Made by a program: the position numbers and the translations under genes. DNA of 45,377 bases from Corallococcus exercitus (lineage in GTDB: Bacteria > Myxococcota > Myxococcia > Myxococcales > Myxococcaceae). A model generated the notes under the pieces. That model saw only the letters and a program-made list of their open reading frames with translations. It was not told the origin of the DNA and ran no database searches. Positions 42,374 to 45,377 of this stretch are shown piece after piece. Position 1 is the stretch's first letter. Every line of letters begins with the position of its first letter. The stretch is taken from positions 1 through 45,377 of the forward strand of contig NZ_RAVW01000019.1 in assembly GCF_003611585.1 (NCBI RefSeq), written 5' to 3'.

Positions 42374-43237
42374 ATGAACAAACGCGACCTGGAGCCTGGA
42401 ATCGTCACGGACCTCGCGGGCCGGACGACCTATGGTGATTACCTGCAGCTGGACCGCCTTCTGTCCGCGCAGGTGCCCCGTTCCCAGCCTCCCCATCACG
42501 ACGAGTTGTTGTTCATCGTCCAGCATCAGACGAGCGAGCTGTGGATGAAGCTGCTCATCCATGAGCTGTCCGCCTGCATCCGCTACATCCAGGCAGACCG
42601 GCTGGAGCCGTCCTTCAAGATCTTCGCGCGCGTCGCGCACATCCAGCGGATGCTCTTCGAACAGTGGAGCGTGCTGGAGACGCTGACGCCCAACGAGTAC
42701 CTGGAGTTCCGCGACACGCTGGGCCACGCGTCCGGCTTCCAGAGCTTCCAGTACCGCGCGGTGGAGTTCCTGCTGGGCAACAAGGACGACGCCGCGCTGG
42801 GGCCCTTCAAGCACGTGCCGGGCGTGCACGCGGAGCTGGAGCGCCTGCTGGAGTCGCCGGGCATCTACGACGAGTTCCTGCGCCACCTGTCGCGCATGGG
42901 CCACGACGTTCCCAGAAGCCATGTGGAGCGCGACTGGCGTCAGCCGTATGAGAAGAGCGCCCAGGTGATGGAGGTGTTCCGCCGCATCTACTCGGACGCG
43001 GAGAAGCACTGGGATGCGTATGAGATGTGCGAGAAGCTGGTGGACACGGAGGAGCGCTTCCAGCTCTGGCGCTACCGGCACATGATGACGGTGATGCGCA
43101 TCATCGGCTTCAAGCAGGGCACGGGCGGCTCGTCGGGCGTGGGCTTCCTGCGCAAGGCGCTGGACCTGCGCTTCTTCCCGGAGCTGTGGGACGTGCGCAC
43201 GTCGCTGGCGCCGCCCGCGAAGCCCCGGGGCGCCTGA
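42374..43237 (+). CDS. kynA: Tryptophan 2,3-dioxygenase
   Basis: A 287-residue heme enzyme opening the indole ring of L-tryptophan to N-formylkynurenine, the first step of the kynurenine pathway. Family blocks are clear: [62 protein letters not shown], and [31 protein letters not shown] with H236 as proximal heme ligand. The length matches bacterial TDO (about 280). No kynB or kynU lies nearby. No good Shine-Dalgarno precedes the ATG. Confidence 0.96.
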   Translation: MNKRDLEPGIVTDLAGRTTYGDYLQLDRLLSAQVPRSQPPHHDELLFIVQHQTSELWMKLLIHELSACIRYIQADRLEPSFKIFARVAHIQRMLFEQWSVLETLTPNEYLEFRDTLGHASGFQSFQYRAVEFLLGNKDDAALGPFKHVPGVHAELERLLESPGIYDEFLRHLSRMGHDVPRSHVERDWRQPYEKSAQVMEVFRRIYSDAEKHWDAYEMCEKLVDTEERFQLWRYRHMMTVMRIIGFKQGTGGSSGVGFLRKALDLRFFPELWDVRTSLAPPAKPRGA

Positions 43238-43313
43238 AACACCCGCGCCGCTCGTGCCCCCGCATGCTCCGCGGGCCGGCAGGGACGGGGTGCCAGCCGG
43301 GCCACGGGCTCCC

Positions 43314-43319
43314 TAGCTT
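43314..43319 (+). promoter_or_regulatory. Candidate -10 (TAGCTT) for the small protein gene
   Basis: CCCTAGCTTGGG ends 39 nt before the ATG at 43359, which has GAAGGAG 5 nt upstream. A small dyad GAGAGG/CCTCTC (43322-43339) lies at the expected transcript 5' end. Confidence 0.4.
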
Positions 43320-43358
43320 GGGAGAGGTCAAACCCTCTCAACGCGCGAAGGAGCCGCC

Positions 43359-43535
43359 ATGGGTGAGCACGAGAGCCCCCGGAAGGAACCGCAGCTTCCG
43401 GAAGACGAACAGAAGAACAAGCGTCAGGCCGGAGACCGCCCCGTTCCCACGCCCGGCCACATCGGCAACCTGCCGGACGACGGCCCGGGCCCGGCAGGCA
43501 TTGGCATCAAGCTGCCCGAGGGCGGCGGTGACTGA
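43359..43535 (+). CDS. 58-residue Pro/Gly/Glu-rich microprotein
   Basis: A short frame opening with a good Shine-Dalgarno (GAAGGAG, 5 nt spacing) and a candidate promoter. The product is polar and probably disordered: MGEHESPRKEPQLPEDEQKN, then basic KRQAGDRPVPTPG, then a glycine/hydrophobic tail HIGNLPDDGPGPAGIGIKLPEGGGD. It has no transmembrane segment or Cys. I recognise no family. The signals around it (promoter, leader dyad, Shine-Dalgarno, palindrome after the stop) make it more credible than a chance frame. Confidence 0.6.
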   Translation: MGEHESPRKEPQLPEDEQKNKRQAGDRPVPTPGHIGNLPDDGPGPAGIGIKLPEGGGD

Positions 43536-43540
43536 GTGAA

Positions 43541-43580
43541 ACATCCGGATGTCTCAAGGCCGGGGGGCCTTCCGGGGCTC
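43541..43580 (+). terminator. Palindrome and hairpin after the microprotein gene
   Basis: ACATCCGGATGT (43541-43552) is a perfect 12-bp palindrome 5 nt after the stop. It is followed by AAGGCC-GGGG-GGCCTT, a 6-bp GC-rich hairpin. No T-run follows, so terminator activity is only likely, not certain. Confidence 0.35.
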
Positions 43581-43641
43581 CCGGCCGCCGGGGTACACGT
43601 GTCAGACGGGCATGAGAGTGTCCGGGCATGTCCCTACCTGC

Positions 43642-43647
43642 TAGGTT
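43642..43647 (+). promoter_or_regulatory. Candidate -10 (TAGGTT) for the Uma2 gene
   Basis: TAGGTT ends 13 nt before the ATG at 43661. There is no Shine-Dalgarno, so the leader would be only a few nucleotides. Confidence 0.38.
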
Positions 43648-43660
43648 CCCTTTCCCAGAG

Positions 43661-44221
43661 ATGACCCGAAAGCCCCCCACCTACGCCGACCTGGAAGCGC
43701 TCCCCCCGAACCAGGTGGGGGAGATCGTGGATGGAGAGCTGTACGCGAGCCCCCGGCCGGCGGCACGGCATGCCTCATCGTCAATGCAGCTCGCCACCGA
43801 GCTGAACAATCCCTTTGGCCGGGGACGTGGGGGACCTGGAGGGTGGCTCTTTCTGTTCGAGCCGGAGCTGCACCTGGGCAAGGACGTCCTGGTCCCGGAC
43901 CTCGCGGGTTGGCGCCGGGAGCGGATGCCCAAGGTGCCCGACGTCGTAGGCATCCAGATGGCGCCGGATTGGCTGTGCGAGGTGCTGTCCCCCTCCACGT
44001 CCCGGCTGGACCGGTTCCGGAAGCTGCCCGTCTACGCCCGCGAAGGGGTCAGGCACGTCTGGTTGGTGGACCCGCTCCAGTACACGCTGGAGGTCTTCCG
44101 GCTGGAGGGCTCCCACTACCTCCTGGTGGGGACCCATCAGGACGCGGAGACCGTCCACGCGGAGCCATTCGAGGCCTTGGCGCTGGAACTTCGCGTCTTG
44201 TGGGAGGACATCGCGGAGTAG
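43661..44221 (+). CDS. Uma2 family (DUF820) putative endonuclease
   Basis: A 186-residue member of the Uma2/DUF820 family, a PD-(D/E)XK-fold group often found in many copies. Typical blocks: MTRKPPTYADLEALPPNQVGEIVDGELY, FEPELHLGKDVLVPDLAGWRRER (core Asp), APDWLCEVLSPST (core Glu), KLPVYAREGVRHVWLVDPLQYTLEVF. The cellular role is not established. The ATG at 43661 matches the family start; an upstream ATG at 43628 would add 11 residues and include the candidate -10. Its TAG stop is part of the TAGGCT before the next gene. Confidence 0.88.
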   Translation: MTRKPPTYADLEALPPNQVGEIVDGELYASPRPAARHASSSMQLATELNNPFGRGRGGPGGWLFLFEPELHLGKDVLVPDLAGWRRERMPKVPDVVGIQMAPDWLCEVLSPSTSRLDRFRKLPVYAREGVRHVWLVDPLQYTLEVFRLEGSHYLLVGTHQDAETVHAEPFEALALELRVLWEDIAE

Positions 44222-44224
44222 GCT
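44219..44224 (+). promoter_or_regulatory. Candidate -10 (TAGGCT) for a leaderless downstream gene
   Basis: TAGGCT includes the stop codon of the Uma2 gene and lies 6 nt before the ATG at 44231, with no Shine-Dalgarno. The hexamer is identical to the one at 27327. Confidence 0.42.
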
Positions 44225-44230
44225 CCTGCC

Positions 44231-45361
44231 ATGTCCGCGCCCGCCGAAGTGACGCTGCTCTTCGAACAGGCCCACATCCTCTGCTACCGCACGTTCGACA
44301 TCGCGGAGGAGATCGACCTGGAGCGCGCGCGCAAGGCGCTGTCGGAGGACTCGCGCCGCTTGAAGCTGTCGCGTGAGAACAGCCAGTACATCCAGCTGCC
44401 CAACCCGCCCGTGGCCTATGAACTGGGCCGCAGGCCGCTGGCCCTGCGCGGCGGTCCCGTCACCGTGGACGCCACCGCGCGCCTGTTCGACCACGGCGCC
44501 GCGTCCATCATCCTGCGCGTCCCCGTCGCTCCCGGCACCACCTGGGAGACCCTCACAAACGTCGCCGACGAACTCTATGACAGCCAGGCGCTGGAGGACC
44601 TGGCCCTGGAGCTGGTGGAGGGCGTGCGCCGCACCATCTCCGCCGCCGTGCAGGGGCCGCACCTCTGGGACCAGAGCGAGAGCTACACCGTCATCTTCGC
44701 CGAGCGCATCCAGGGCAACCCTTCCGCGGAGGAGCTGTTCCAGCGCGCGGACATCGCGCGGCTCCTGCTGGGGGAGAGCACCACCGCGCCGCTGGCGCCG
44801 CGCGAGCGCGAGGCCGTCACCCAGGTGCGCTTCAGCTACACCGCGCACGACCTGGTCGTCGTGGACTGGAACAGCGCGTTCGTCTACGAGCCGTCCGGTT
44901 CGCGCGACATCCCGGACCTGCTGGAGATCGCCAACGCGCAGCTCCTGGAGTTCCGCTACTACGACGAGCGGTTGGACCAGCACATCGCGCGCATCCACGA
45001 CGAGGTGCAGGCGCGCAAGCCCGGCTGGCTCACGCTGTTCCGCAGCCCGTACCGCAGCCTCGCGCGCGAGACGCTGGGCACGCTCGTGGACCTCAACGAG
45101 TTCGTGGAGCGGGTGGAGAACAGCCTGAAAATCATTGGCGACTTCTACCTGGCCAAGGTCTACGAGGGCGCCGTGCGCCGCCTGCGCATCCCCGCGTGGC
45201 AGGCCTCCGTCACGCGCAAGCAGCAGCTGCTCGCGCAGACGTATGGCCTGCTCAAGGGCGAGGTGGACATCGACCGCTCGCACATCCTGGAGGTGATGAT
45301 CGTCGCGTTGATCATCCTGGAGCTCGCCCTCGCCCTCGGCCGGGTGTTGCTGCCTGGGTGA
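44231..45361 (+). CDS. RMD1/DUF155-like membrane-anchored protein
   Basis: A 376-residue protein. The N-terminal half is a soluble alpha/beta region (VTLLFEQAHILCYRTFDIAEEIDL; AARLFDHGAASIILRVPV). The second half is helical with coiled-coil character (LVDLNEFVERVENSLKIIGDFYLAKVYEGAV) and ends in a C-terminal transmembrane helix (ILEVMIVALIILELALALGRVLL). This layout, with the acidic/aromatic stretch SYTVIFAERIQG and the DRSHILEVMIVALIILE tail, resembles the RMD1/RMND1 (DUF155) family, but the match is by architecture and should be confirmed by profile search. Only 16 nt of non-coding sequence follow in the window. Confidence 0.7.
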   Translation: MSAPAEVTLLFEQAHILCYRTFDIAEEIDLERARKALSEDSRRLKLSRENSQYIQLPNPPVAYELGRRPLALRGGPVTVDATARLFDHGAASIILRVPVAPGTTWETLTNVADELYDSQALEDLALELVEGVRRTISAAVQGPHLWDQSESYTVIFAERIQGNPSAEELFQRADIARLLLGESTTAPLAPREREAVTQVRFSYTAHDLVVVDWNSAFVYEPSGSRDIPDLLEIANAQLLEFRYYDERLDQHIARIHDEVQARKPGWLTLFRSPYRSLARETLGTLVDLNEFVERVENSLKIIGDFYLAKVYEGAVRRLRIPAWQASVTRKQQLLAQTYGLLKGEVDIDRSHILEVMIVALIILELALALGRVLLPG

Positions 45362-45377
45362 GTCCAGCCCCCTGGGG

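Noticed and set aside
43541-43552. Attachment site of a mobile element
   Set aside because: A 12-bp palindrome with no integrase, no tRNA gene and no second copy seen; better explained as part of a transcript end.
1-45377. tRNA, rRNA, insertion sequences and transposases
   Set aside because: None could be recognised on either strand; the only repeats are short local ones.

Overview
The window (45,377 bp, strongly GC-rich with G/C at most third codon positions) looks like chromosomal DNA of a myxobacterium (Myxococcus/Corallococcus type). Support: a DUF2378 (TIGR02265, Myxococcus paralogous family) protein, a Ser/Thr-kinase-like gene, and a complete alternative complex III plus caa3 oxidase operon, all in a dense, high-GC layout. 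The assignment is inference; no rRNA or marker gene is present.

Left part (1-8,600): a minus-strand formate dehydrogenase pair. The catalytic subunit is a selenoprotein: an in-frame UGA is followed by a GGUCU stem-loop typical of bacterial SECIS elements. Then, on the plus strand, come a single-domain response regulator, a DUF2378 protein, a short-chain dehydrogenase, a small outer-membrane beta-barrel protein and a degenerate protein kinase. Several strong inverted repeats and a 39-bp-period tandem duplication lie between these genes.

Respiratory operon (8,946-20,861): actA-B-C-D-E-F, a small membrane protein, then coxB-A-C-D, joined almost throughout by overlapping stop and start codons. 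It encodes a quinol:electron-acceptor oxidoreductase (ACIII) and an A2-type caa3 oxidase, which probably form one quinol-to-oxygen unit.

Middle part (20,869-30,098): a DUF2254 membrane protein and a small membrane protein (minus); a translationally coupled mandelate-racemase-type enolase and a 1,013-residue FAD/Fe-S D-2-hydroxyacid dehydrogenase-type fusion; then a cassette of two SMC/RecF-like AAA ATPases and a DUF4276 (TOPRIM-like) protein. The last two are visibly lower in GC and look like an imported OLD/AbiL/PARIS-style defence module. This is the best candidate for an undescribed system.

Right part (30,235-45,361): a complete seven-gene Mrp Na+/H+ antiporter operon (mrpA-G); a ThDP-dependent pyruvate-oxidase-like enzyme; a minus-strand group (acyltransferase, alpha/beta hydrolase, proline dehydrogenase, membrane protein); a hemerythrin-like protein; an AT-hook/zinc-ribbon protein preceded by a possible structured leader; tryptophan 2,3-dioxygenase; a 58-residue microprotein; a Uma2 protein; and an RMD1/DUF155-like membrane protein.

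A recurring regulatory feature is a TANNNT (-10-like) hexamer 6-7 nt before start codons that lack a Shine-Dalgarno, suggesting leaderless transcripts for several stand-alone genes. A second set uses TAGCTT about 40-50 nt upstream of a start that has a good Shine-Dalgarno.
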